5,833 nt of DNA from Hyphomicrobiales bacterium (GTDB lineage: Bacteria; Pseudomonadota; Alphaproteobacteria; Rhizobiales; Rhizobiaceae). The notes under the pieces were generated by a model that was given only the letters and a program-made list of their open reading frames with translations, did no database searches and was not told where the DNA came from. Shown one piece after another: positions 1-5,833 of this stretch (positions are counted from its first letter, which is position 1; every line of letters starts with the position of its first letter). The stretch is from the NCBI GenBank assembly GCA_015654965.1, contig JAATGD010000207.1, positions 1 to 5,833 of the forward strand. Reading direction: 5' to 3'. A program made the translations under genes and the position numbers.

Positions 1-1638
<1,638 letters not shown>

Positions 1639-1681
1639 GGGGGATTGCGCCTGTATCATGCCTGCTTAATTGCGAGCCGAT

Positions 1682-1710
1682 TTAATGACATAAACATATC
1701 TTTATGTCAA
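1682..1710 (-). promoter_or_regulatory. Predicted metH promoter (sigma70-like)
   Basis: On the minus strand TTGACA (1710-1705) is followed after exactly 17 bp by CATTAA (1687-1682), a perfect -35 box and a weak -10 box. Transcription would start near 1675, giving a leader of roughly 35-40 nt before the ATG at 1638. That is too short for most methionine riboswitches and points to control by a DNA-binding protein. The start site is inferred. Confidence 0.55.
1686..1709. promoter_or_regulatory. 24-bp palindromic operator in the metH promoter
   Basis: TGACATAAA (1686-1694) and TTTATGTCA (1701-1709) are perfect 9-bp inverted arms around CATATC. Only the C1695/C1700 pair breaks full two-fold symmetry across 24 bp. 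The palindrome occupies the space between the predicted -35 and -10 boxes, the classical position for a repressor. ArsR-family SahR proteins, which sense S-adenosylhomocysteine, control metH in many proteobacteria, so SahR is a reasonable candidate. I could not compare this site with a SahR motif, so the regulator's name is inference. Confidence 0.6.
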
Positions 1711-1714
1711 ATCG

Positions 1715-1737
1715 AAGCCGCGTTGCTTGCGGCTTTT
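1715..1737 (+). terminator. Hairpin with short T-run, possible terminator
   Basis: AAGCCGC (1715-1721) and GCGGCTT (1729-1735) form a 7-bp stem with a 7-nt loop, followed by TT and then C, so the T-run is only four bases long counting the stem end. On the plus strand this could stop transcription antisense to metH before the BA14K gene. It lies just upstream of the metH -35 box, so it could equally be incidental. Confidence 0.3.
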
Positions 1738-1798
1738 CAAACCCTATCACCAGACTGTTGCCAAAGTGAAAAAATAGTGACCGTCACAAGCCACCGCT

Positions 1799-1813
1799 TT
1801 GCCACAATGGCAA
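1799..1813. promoter_or_regulatory. Inverted repeat upstream of the BA14K gene
   Basis: TTGCCA-CAA-TGGCAA is a perfect 6-bp inverted repeat with a 3-nt centre, about 70 bp before the BA14K start. A second perfect short palindrome, GTGAC-C-GTCAC, lies at 1777-1787. Both are in the metH/BA14K divergent intergenic region and could be protein-binding sites. I could not place convincing -35/-10 boxes for the plus-strand gene, so function is undetermined. Confidence 0.3.
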
Positions 1814-1881
1814 GACGAAAATAGCGACTATCGAAAAGGAGCGGCCATATAACCGGAATTGGTCCGCCCAAGGAGAAAACG

Positions 1882-2301
1882 ATGCATAAACTCGCTTCTT
1901 CCCTCTTTGCGGCCAGCCTGTCGCTCGGCCTCTCATTCGCAATGGGTCTACCGGCCACGGCAGCACCCACAACACCACTGTCAAACATCAGCGCATCAAC
2001 CCAGCAGACGCCGGTTGAGAATGTGCAATACCGCGAGTGGCAGCAATGGCCGGAGCGCAACTGGCGTGATGAGCCACGCTATCGCTATGACCGGCCTTAT
2101 CGGCGTGGCTGGGACAGGCCTGATCGCGAATATCGACCTCGCCATTATCGCCCCCGTCACTATCGTCCCGCCCCTCGATATCGCGGCGGAAATCCACATG
2201 TAAGCTGGTGCTATAACCGCTATCGCTCATACAGGGCCTATGACAACACATTCCAGCCCAGTTACGGACCGCGGCGTCAATGCTATTCACCTTATCTGTA
2301 A
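1882..2301 (+). CDS. BA14K-family secreted protein
   Basis: A 139-residue exported protein. Residues 1-28 form a signal peptide (basic start, hydrophobic core, AxA-type end ATAA before Pro29). The mature part is rich in Arg, Tyr and Pro (about residues 50-105, including two RPRHY copies) and strongly basic. The C-terminal 35 residues match the BA14K signature: HVSWCYNRYRSYRAYDNTF, then a second Cys134 in RRQCYSPYL; Cys110 and Cys134 could form a disulfide. BA14K proteins of Brucella were described as immunoreactive 14-kDa antigens with lectin-like activity; their cellular role is not settled. The start is supported by AAGGAG at 1870-1875, six bases before the ATG. The gene is a single unit between the divergent metH and its own strong terminator. 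Family call is confident; molecular function is not. Confidence 0.9.
   Translation: MHKLASSLFAASLSLGLSFAMGLPATAAPTTPLSNISASTQQTPVENVQYREWQQWPERNWRDEPRYRYDRPYRRGWDRPDREYRPRHYRPRHYRPAPRYRGGNPHVSWCYNRYRSYRAYDNTFQPSYGPRRQCYSPYL
2140..2169 (+). repeat. Two 15-bp tandem copies coding for RPRHY units
   Basis: CGCCATTATCGCCCC (2140-2154) is followed directly by CGTCACTATCGTCCC (2155-2169). The differences are mostly pyrimidine swaps at third codon positions, so the duplication is conserved as protein. It sits in the Arg/Tyr-rich middle of the BA14K-type protein, a likely place for copy-number change. Confidence 0.6.
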
Positions 2302-2304
2302 AGC

Positions 2305-2337
2305 AAAAAGCCCCGGATTTTTCCCGGGGCTTTTTTT
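2305..2337. terminator. Bidirectional intrinsic terminator
   Basis: AAAAAGCCCCGG (2305-2316) pairs perfectly with CCGGGGCTTTTT (2324-2335) across a 7-nt loop, giving a 12-bp stem with a T-run on both strands (T 2331-2337; A 2305-2309 on the other side). It begins 4 nt after the BA14K stop codon and lies 18 nt beyond the end of the convergent membrane-protein gene, so it can serve both. Confidence 0.92.
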
Positions 2338-2354
2338 GCAAAATCATGTAATCG

Positions 2355-2600
2355 TCAGGTGACGTAAGCGCCAATGGAGGCTGCGACCAGACCAATGGCG
2401 CAGGCAATCATCACACCATAGACGCGCGGTTTGTCAAAGAGGACAGCAAAGGCTGCAAACCAGCTCACCACTGCCGCGCCCAGCGCAAAAAGAAACCCGG
2501 CCTTGTCGCCATGAATGAGATTGGCCGTCATGAGCGCGCCGATAATCAGCGCACCGAAAACGATCATCAAGCCTGTGGCATACCGTTCGTAATCGTCCAT
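2355..2600 (-). CDS. Small three-helix membrane protein, function unknown
   Basis: An 81-residue protein, almost entirely hydrophobic, with three predicted membrane helices at about residues 9-28, 34-55 and 60-79, joined by short polar turns (HGDK at 30-33, DKPR at 56-59). The N-terminus is acidic (MDDYER). No catalytic motif is visible and I do not recognise a named family. The ATG at 2600 is supported by AAGGA on the minus strand about 6 nt upstream. The gene converges on the BA14K gene and shares its terminator; the upstream 220 bp separate it from the divergent alkyltransferase gene, so it looks monocistronic. Its regular start, ribosome binding site and membrane pattern make it a credible real gene. 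Confidence 0.75.
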   Translation of the reverse strand: MDDYERYATGLMIVFGALIIGALMTANLIHGDKAGFLFALGAAVVSWFAAFAVLFDKPRVYGVMIACAIGLVAASIGAYVT

Positions 2601-2820
2601 TTCAATTCCTTGGCTCCGGCATTGCTAGTGGTGCCGGAAATTCTCATCAATCCGTCTGGCCGCTTGAACGCATGAAATCCAAAGCTCCACGGCCCTTCGT
2701 CTCACACAACCATTATTCGCGCTGATCTTCAACCGCCTCGCTGCAACATCCGCCGTAAATATTGCGACTTTGGGGCATGTCATCTCATTGCGCGATAAAA
2801 TCCATGTTATCCTGCAAAGC
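2601..2820. other. Divergent intergenic region, membrane protein / alkyltransferase
   Basis: A 220-bp region between two divergent genes. It must hold both promoters, but I could not place convincing -35/-10 pairs. One short inverted repeat is present, CCGGCA (2616-2621) with TGCCGG (2632-2637), in the likely leader of the membrane-protein gene. Nothing else is supported. Confidence 0.5.
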
Positions 2821-3396
2821 ATGAAAAGCGCAGGAATCAGCATTTTTGAAACAGTCATCGGTTTTTGCGGCATCGCCTGGCGCGACGCAAAAATCATCGG
2901 CGTTGAAATCGGAAGCCACGAGGAAAAGGAAATCCGCCACCGTCTGGATGAGCGGCTTGCTGATGCGCAAGTCATCCCGCCACCCGATTATGTGCGCGCG
3001 GCCATTGCGCAGATCAAAATGCTTCTCGACGGCGGCACGCCTGATTTTTCACGCCTGCCGCTGGCGCTCGATAGCCTCCCCGATCTCAACCGGCAGGTTT
3101 ACGCGATTATTTGCGAACTCAACGTCGGCGAAACCACCACCTATGGCGCGATTGCGCGGCGGATCGGCGATGTCAGTCTTTCGCAGGCGGTCGGCTACGC
3201 GCTGGGCAAAAATCCGTTTCCGATCATTGTGCCCTGCCACAGGGTTCTGGGTTCCCATGGCAAGGTCGGCGGTTTTTCAGCCGCCGGCGGCATTGAGACA
3301 AAACTGCGCCTTCTCAATATCGAGCGCGCCAGAACCACAGGCGAACCCGATCTTTTTGGCGGTCTGCCATTACAGGCAAAAAATAACCCGAATTGA
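2821..3396 (+). CDS. ogt: Methylated-DNA--protein-cysteine methyltransferase (Ogt/MGMT type)
   Basis: This suicide repair protein moves alkyl groups from O6-alkylguanine (and O4-alkylthymine) in DNA to its own cysteine. From the ATG at 2821 it has 191 residues, near the usual 150-190. The N-terminal half is the variable RNase-H-like domain. The C-terminal DNA-binding domain starts near residue 84 (LPDLNRQVYAIICEL), with TTYGAIARRIGD as the helix-turn-helix and Arg-finger region, the Asn-hinge in GKNPFP, the active site IVPCHRVLG (nucleophile Cys139, numbered from this ATG) and GKVGGFSAAGGIETK. A TTG at 2770 would add 17 residues, but these do not resemble the family and no ribosome binding site precedes it, so ATG is preferred; its own ribosome binding site is also weak. 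It stands alone, with its stop codon inside the following hairpin. I see no Ada-type regulatory domain. The ogt symbol is by family, not proven orthology. Confidence 0.92.
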   Translation: MKSAGISIFETVIGFCGIAWRDAKIIGVEIGSHEEKEIRHRLDERLADAQVIPPPDYVRAAIAQIKMLLDGGTPDFSRLPLALDSLPDLNRQVYAIICELNVGETTTYGAIARRIGDVSLSQAVGYALGKNPFPIIVPCHRVLGSHGKVGGFSAAGGIETKLRLLNIERARTTGEPDLFGGLPLQAKNNPN

Positions 3397-3413
3397 AAGT
3401 CAATTCGGGTTAT
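3378..3413 (-). terminator. Intrinsic terminator, best oriented for the minus-strand small gene
   Basis: ATAACCCGAATTGA (3383-3396) and TCAATTCGGGTTAT (3400-3413) form a perfect 14-bp stem with a 3-nt loop. On the minus strand the stem is followed by five T residues (A 3378-3382 as written), a good U-tract. On the plus strand it is followed by CAATATT, a poor one. It therefore mainly terminates transcription from the right, although it also overlaps the last codons and stop of the alkyltransferase gene. Confidence 0.8.
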
Positions 3414-3452
3414 CAATATTATTAACGTCTATCTAAACTGAATACCAGTTCA

Positions 3453-3617
3453 TCAAGTGCAAATTATAACCCCATGTTTGAGCTTGCAGATAACCATCTG
3501 ATTAATCACGAAATCTCCACCCCATGCATTGCCAGCTTCCGGCTTTGCATAGGAACAGGAAAGACTGCCCGCCAATACAGATGAAATTATTGTCCCATAC
3601 ATAATAAGTTTTTTCAT
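3453..3617 (-). CDS. Predicted exported 54-residue peptide, unknown family
   Basis: A short gene with all the parts of a real one. The ATG at 3617 is preceded by GAGGG 6 nt upstream on the minus strand. The first residues (MKKLIMYG) and the core TIISSVLAGSLS form a signal peptide. SYA at 22-24 is a plausible signal peptidase I site, leaving a mature chain of 30 residues from Lys25. A lipoprotein reading with Cys21 is less likely because the -3 residue is Ser. The mature part contains GNAWGGDF and two cysteines (44 and 53) that could form a disulfide. It ends in tandem TGA codons, 40 nt before a terminator oriented for it. Base composition is much more AT-rich than its neighbours. I do not recognise the family. 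A one-base deletion may have changed the C-terminus; the alternative frame is described in the findings. Confidence 0.55.
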   Translation of the reverse strand: MKKLIMYGTIISSVLAGSLSCSYAKPEAGNAWGGDFVINQMVICKLKHGVIICT

Positions 3618-3758
3618 AATAACCCTCAGAAATATAGTAAACTAAAAAATATAAATTACGTCCATCATGTCATTCAGCATCGGAATGAAGCATATATTCA
3701 TAAAATCACTAAATAACGAATTGGAAAATCGCGATTTATTGCCATTATAAAATGGCAG
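3618..3758. other. AT-rich intergenic stretch
   Basis: This 141-bp stretch is visibly AT-rich, in contrast to the GC-rich flanks, and should hold the promoter of the small exported-peptide gene. TATATT-like tracts at about 3630-3655 could be a minus-strand -10 box, but no good -35 box is evident. Short symmetrical sites are present: ATGAA/TTCAT (3685-3701) and AAATCGCGATTT (3726-3737). No gene is seen. Confidence 0.5.
3740..3757 (-). terminator. Small hairpin after the Dabb gene, weak terminator candidate
   Basis: TGCCATT (3740-3746) and AATGGCA (3751-3757) form a 7-bp stem with a 4-nt loop immediately downstream of the Dabb gene stop at 3759-3761 on the minus strand. The following bases are ATAAATC, with no real T-run, so termination efficiency is doubtful. 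Confidence 0.35.
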
Positions 3759-4052
3759 TCAATTCTGATTTGTTTTTACATCGGCGGAAAAGCGCAATTC
3801 GCGCATCGGGCGCACGTGCTGCGTGGTCGCGTCATAGGTCGGATGTTTCTTGAAGGCGAAAAGCGCCTCTTCATCCCTGAACTCGGCATAGACGACAAGA
3901 TCGATAGCGTTGCCCATCGGGTCCACCTTGGAATTGGGCAGAACCTCGAACACATCGCAATAAGGAATGGTGCCCAGTTGCTCCAACCCCTTGCGGACGA
4001 CTTCGATGTCCTGACCGGGCTTGACGCTGAAGAAAACAATATGGCGGATCAC
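3759..4052 (-). CDS. Dabb (stress-responsive A/B barrel) domain protein
   Basis: A 97-residue single-domain protein of the Dabb family (dimeric alpha/beta barrel). Family features are the opening strand IRHIVFFSVKPG (2-13), the central IDLVVYAEFRDEEAL (50-64), FKKHPTYDATTQHVRPM with the conserved HP near 70-71, and a closing R-x-x-x-D strand near 87-91. Such small ferredoxin-like barrels dimerise. Some members are stress-induced proteins and others are small-molecule enzymes or lyases, so the substrate here is unknown. The start is GTG (4050-4052), supported by TTGGAG about 8 nt upstream; no better ATG is seen. It lies in the same direction as the sulfite-reduction operon but is separated from it by about 195 bp with a palindromic repeat, so co-transcription is uncertain. 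Confidence 0.85.
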   Translation of the reverse strand: MIRHIVFFSVKPGQDIEVVRKGLEQLGTIPYCDVFEVLPNSKVDPMGNAIDLVVYAEFRDEEALFAFKKHPTYDATTQHVRPMRELRFSADVKTNQN

Positions 4053-4124
4053 GTCTTGTCTCCAAATCTTGATGGTGCGTGTCTACCCCATCAATCTGGC
4101 GAGCAAAACCATAAAATTTCGAGA

Positions 4125-4141
4125 GTGGCGGCAGGCGCCAC
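4125..4141. other. Short GC-rich hairpin between the Dabb gene and the palindromic repeat
   Basis: GTGGCG (4125-4130) and CGCCAC (4136-4141) form a 6-bp stem with a 5-nt loop, flanked by A/T-rich bases (AAAAT before, ATTTT after). It could be a weak terminator for transcripts leaving the sulfur operon or part of the neighbouring repeat. The function is not established. Confidence 0.3.
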
Positions 4142-4149
4142 ATTTTGTT

Positions 4150-4252
4150 CCTGAACTTGCGAAAATGGTGGTTTTTGAGGACCCGAGCGCAGTGTACTTA
4201 AAGGTACATGAGCACCGGAAGCCTCAAAAAACGCCATTTGCAGCGGTTCAGG
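4150..4252. repeat. ~103-bp palindromic element, Bru-RS-like
   Basis: Two 31-nt arms, 4150-4180 and 4222-4252, are inverted copies with about 24 of 31 positions matching. Shared blocks are CCTGAAC at the outer ends, AAATGG in the middle, and TTTTTGAGG next to the centre. The 41-nt centre contains a further hairpin, TGTAC (4193-4197) with GTACA (4204-4208). The 103-bp span and the imperfect palindrome agree with what I recall of Bru-RS repeats of Brucella (about 103-105 bp, known IS711 target sites). The identity comes from memory of size and form, not a match. The right end overlaps the stop codon of the DUF934 gene. Confidence 0.7.
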
Positions 4253-4787
4253 GGCGAAATGAACCGGATTTGACCCGCCGCCAGGCAAAGCCGCCCTCCT
4301 GCTGCACCGAGCCGCGACCGGGCTGGTAATAGCCGGGGGTATCGACGAGGCGATGCTCGCCCAAGCGTTCCAATGCAACCTTGTTGGTCACCTGCAAGCT
4401 GTCAAATCCGGTGCGCAGCATGAGGGCCGCCTGATCGATCAGCACATCGCCAGCAGCGCGCAATTCGCCCGCAAAGCCTGCGCGGCGCAAGATTTCCGCC
4501 TTGGAATAGGAACGGCCATCGTTGAAAGCAGGAAACTGCAAGACAATGACCGGCAGGCTATCGAGCCGATCCAGCAAGGGTTCGATCTTCTCGCCGGGTG
4601 CGACCGACACGCCAATGCGGCGATTGGACGAGCGGCGCAGTTCTTCATCAAGCCCCAGCCAGACGGCGAGCGGAATGATGATGGCGGGCGCATCGCCCGC
4701 CGCTTCCAGATCATCGGCAAAGACATAATCTTCTTCGCGAAAACCATTTTCAGACCAGAGTTTTGTTTCAAGGGGGGCGTCACTCAT
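4248..4787 (-). CDS. DUF934 protein, sulfite-reduction operon partner
   Basis: A 179-residue soluble protein of family DUF934, which is regularly encoded beside cysI and cysH in proteobacteria and is sometimes labelled a probable oxidoreductase of sulfite reduction, without a proven reaction. Family motifs are IIIPLAVWLGLDEEL (36-50), the conserved FPAFNDGRSYSKAEILRR (85-102), GDVLIDQ (113-119) and PGYYQPGRG near 151-159. There are no cysteines or obvious cofactor motifs. The ATG at 4787 overlaps the cysH stop by 4 nt (ATGA), so translation is probably coupled. The last residues (after about 160) diverge from the family core as I know it. The TGA stop at 4248-4250 lies in the arm of the palindromic repeat, so the tail may have been reshaped by the repeat. 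Confidence 0.88.
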   Translation of the reverse strand: MSDAPLETKLWSENGFREEDYVFADDLEAAGDAPAIIIPLAVWLGLDEELRRSSNRRIGVSVAPGEKIEPLLDRLDSLPVIVLQFPAFNDGRSYSKAEILRRAGFAGELRAAGDVLIDQAALMLRTGFDSLQVTNKVALERLGEHRLVDTPGYYQPGRGSVQQEGGFAWRRVKSGSFRP

Positions 4788-5530
4788 TTCCGGTCCACAA
4801 CTCCCAGAGTTTTCAAATTATCGGCAAGACCGGTGAGGTGAATGCCGCATTCAGTCTTTTCCGATCCCGCCCAGCGTCCGGCGCGCTGATCCTCATCCTC
4901 ACGCACGGGGCGCGTGCAGGGCATGCAGCCGATGGAGCGATAGCCCTCCGTCGTCAACGGATGCACCGGCAGATCGTGTTTTTGCGCGTAAGCTTTGAGA
5001 TCATCCGATTTCAGACGCGCAAGCGGATTGATGCGAATGCGCGGGCCGACCGATTCAAACACCGGCAAGGCATTGCGGGTCGAGGCCTGAAACTGTTTTC
5101 GCCCGGTCATCCACGCCGCGAAGGGCGCTACCGCGCGCGCCATCGGCTCGACCTTGCGGATGAAGCAGCAGCGATCCTTGTCGGTCATCGACAACGCGCC
5201 AAAAGGGTCTTCCGCCTTCACACTTTCGCCAAGCGGCAAAACATCCTGCACATGGGTCAAGCCCAGCCGGTCCGCAAGATCAGCGCGATAATCGAGTGTT
5301 GCGCGAAAATGCTTGCCCGTGTCGAGAAACAGCACCGGCGTTGTCGGGTCAATTTCCGCGATCATATGCAGCAGCACCGCCGATTCAGCGCCGAAAGACG
5401 AGACGACCGCGATGTCCGCTGCAAATTCGTGAAGCGCGAGCGCGATTACCTCCTGCGGCGTGGCTGCGCCATGGCCCGCCTCCAGAAGACGCGCCCGTGC
5501 GCCAGCCTGTTGATCGGCGTCAGGCAGCAC
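4784..5530 (-). CDS. cysH: Phosphoadenylyl/adenylyl-sulfate reductase
   Basis: CysH reduces activated sulfate (APS or PAPS) to sulfite with electrons from thioredoxin, in the cytoplasm. It has 248 residues, typical for the family. The nucleotide-binding loop is VVSSFGAESAVLLHM (42-56), followed by FLDTGKHF (68-75). Cysteines Cys121-Cys122 (DRCCFIRKVEP) and Cys202-x-x-Cys205 (IGCMPC) make up the CC...CxxC set that binds a [4Fe-4S] cluster, marking the APS-using class rather than the cluster-free E. coli PAPS type. ECGIHL (227-232) carries the catalytic Cys228. The GTG start (5528-5530) is supported by GAGGTGA a few bases upstream. The gene overlaps the end of cysI by 11 nt and the DUF934 start by 4 nt, so the three form one coupled operon. 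Substrate preference is inferred from the cysteines. Confidence 0.95.
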   Translation of the reverse strand: MLPDADQQAGARARLLEAGHGAATPQEVIALALHEFAADIAVVSSFGAESAVLLHMIAEIDPTTPVLFLDTGKHFRATLDYRADLADRLGLTHVQDVLPLGESVKAEDPFGALSMTDKDRCCFIRKVEPMARAVAPFAAWMTGRKQFQASTRNALPVFESVGPRIRINPLARLKSDDLKAYAQKHDLPVHPLTTEGYRSIGCMPCTRPVREDEDQRAGRWAGSEKTECGIHLTGLADNLKTLGVVDRK

Positions 5531-5833
5531 GGCTCACCTCGCCATAAAGCGCGCGCTTGAACGGCTCCATCCCGACCCTGCGATAGGCGGCAAGAAAGGT
5601 TTCCTCATCGTTTTCGCGCAAATCCAGATAGGTGTCGACCACAGTTTCAATCGCATCGACCACCTCTTCGGAGGAAAAGCCGCGGCCCGTGATATCGCCA
5701 ATCGTCGAATGCTCATCGGCAGAGCCACCCAGCGTGATCTGGTAGAGTTCCTCACCCTTCTTCTCGACGCCCAATATGCCGATATGGCCGACATGATGAT
5801 GACCGCAGGCATTGATGCAGCCGGAAATTTTTA
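5520..5833 (-). CDS. cysI: Sulfite (nitrite/sulfite) reductase hemoprotein, C-terminal end (partial)
   Basis: The last 103 codons of a siroheme/[4Fe-4S] reductase that converts sulfite to sulfide in six electron steps; the gene begins beyond the right edge. Near the edge is ISGCINACGHHHVGHIG, with the C-x3-C pair that helps hold the iron-sulfur cluster and whose second cysteine bridges it to siroheme. GVEKKGEELYQITLGG follows and then the helical C-terminal part. The GHHHVGHIGI form is typical of the rhizobial nitrite/sulfite reductases fed by ferredoxin, rather than of the enterobacterial NADPH enzyme. This is my inference, and nitrite reductase cannot be excluded from the fragment alone; the coupled cysH strongly favours sulfite. 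The stop is TGA at 5520-5522, inside the start of cysH. Confidence 0.92.
   Translation of the reverse strand, partial: KISGCINACGHHHVGHIGILGVEKKGEELYQITLGGSADEHSTIGDITGRGFSSEEVVDAIETVVDTYLDLRENDEETFLAAYRRVGMEPFKRALYGEVSRAA

Noticed and set aside
1639..1681. SAM- or SAH-sensing riboswitch in the metH leader
   Set aside because: Methionine-cycle genes often have one, but only about 40 nt separate the predicted promoter from the ATG and I see no matching stem or pseudoknot pattern. The palindromic operator explains control better.
1737..2060. Minus-strand open frame of 107 codons across the metH/BA14K gap
   Set aside because: It overlaps the signal peptide region of the well-supported BA14K gene in antisense and has no family features or ribosome binding site support.
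1988..2407. Minus-strand open frame of 139 codons
   Set aside because: It crosses the strong terminator and overlaps both the BA14K gene and the membrane-protein gene; a shadow frame.
2846..3436. Plus-strand open frame of 196 codons in another frame of the alkyltransferase gene
   Set aside because: The overlapping frame has the full set of alkyltransferase motifs, including PCHR; this one has biased, motif-free sequence.
3759..4052. Dabb protein as part of the cys operon
   Set aside because: It has the same direction, but a gap of about 195 bp with a large palindrome separates it from DUF934. Membership cannot be supported from sequence alone.
4353..4841. Plus-strand open frame of 162 codons
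   Set aside because: Antisense to the DUF934 gene, with no recognisable motif.
4763..5560. Plus-strand open frame of 265 codons
   Set aside because: It is antisense to cysH, which has an intact active site, cluster cysteines and operon context.

Overview
The window reads as part of an alphaproteobacterial chromosome, most likely Brucella or a close relative (Ochrobactrum group). Four things suggest this: a GC-rich rhizobial-type gene style, a BA14K-type secreted protein, a rhizobial-type nitrite/sulfite reductase followed by CysH and a DUF934 protein, and a palindromic intergenic repeat of about 103 bp that resembles the Brucella Bru-RS elements. The genus is inferred from memory of these families, not from a search.

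Layout. Bases 1-1638 (minus) hold the N-terminal 546 codons of metH (cobalamin-dependent methionine synthase), which runs off the left edge. Its upstream region (1682-1710) holds a near-consensus promoter whose -35/-10 spacer is filled by a 24-bp near-perfect palindrome. Bases 1882-2301 (plus) encode a small secreted BA14K-family protein. A strong bidirectional terminator separates it from a convergent gene for an 81-residue three-helix membrane protein (2355-2600, minus). Bases 2821-3396 (plus) encode an O6-alkylguanine-DNA alkyltransferase (Ogt/MGMT type). Bases 3400-3760 are conspicuously AT-rich and carry a small minus-strand gene for a predicted exported peptide of 54 residues (3453-3617). 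Bases 3759-4052 (minus) encode a Dabb-domain protein. A palindromic repeat (4150-4252) follows. Last comes a tightly coupled minus-strand operon, 5833 to 4248: end of cysI, then cysH, then DUF934.

How the genes fit together. The cysI-cysH-DUF934 operon is assimilatory sulfate reduction: CysH makes sulfite from activated sulfate and CysI reduces sulfite to sulfide for cysteine synthesis. DUF934 is a habitual but poorly understood partner. MetH sits downstream in the same sulfur economy, methylating homocysteine to methionine. The genes between them are unrelated single-gene units.

Most notable points: (1) MetH carries Arg at the position of the third zinc-binding cysteine (E. coli Cys311), one base change from Cys; (2) the metH operator-promoter; (3) an unrecognised exported micropeptide gene, perhaps frameshifted, in an AT-rich island with its own ribosome binding site and terminator; (4) the palindromic repeat that supplies the DUF934 stop codon. 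I saw no tRNA, rRNA, CRISPR array, insertion sequence or phage gene, and no clear new multi-gene system.
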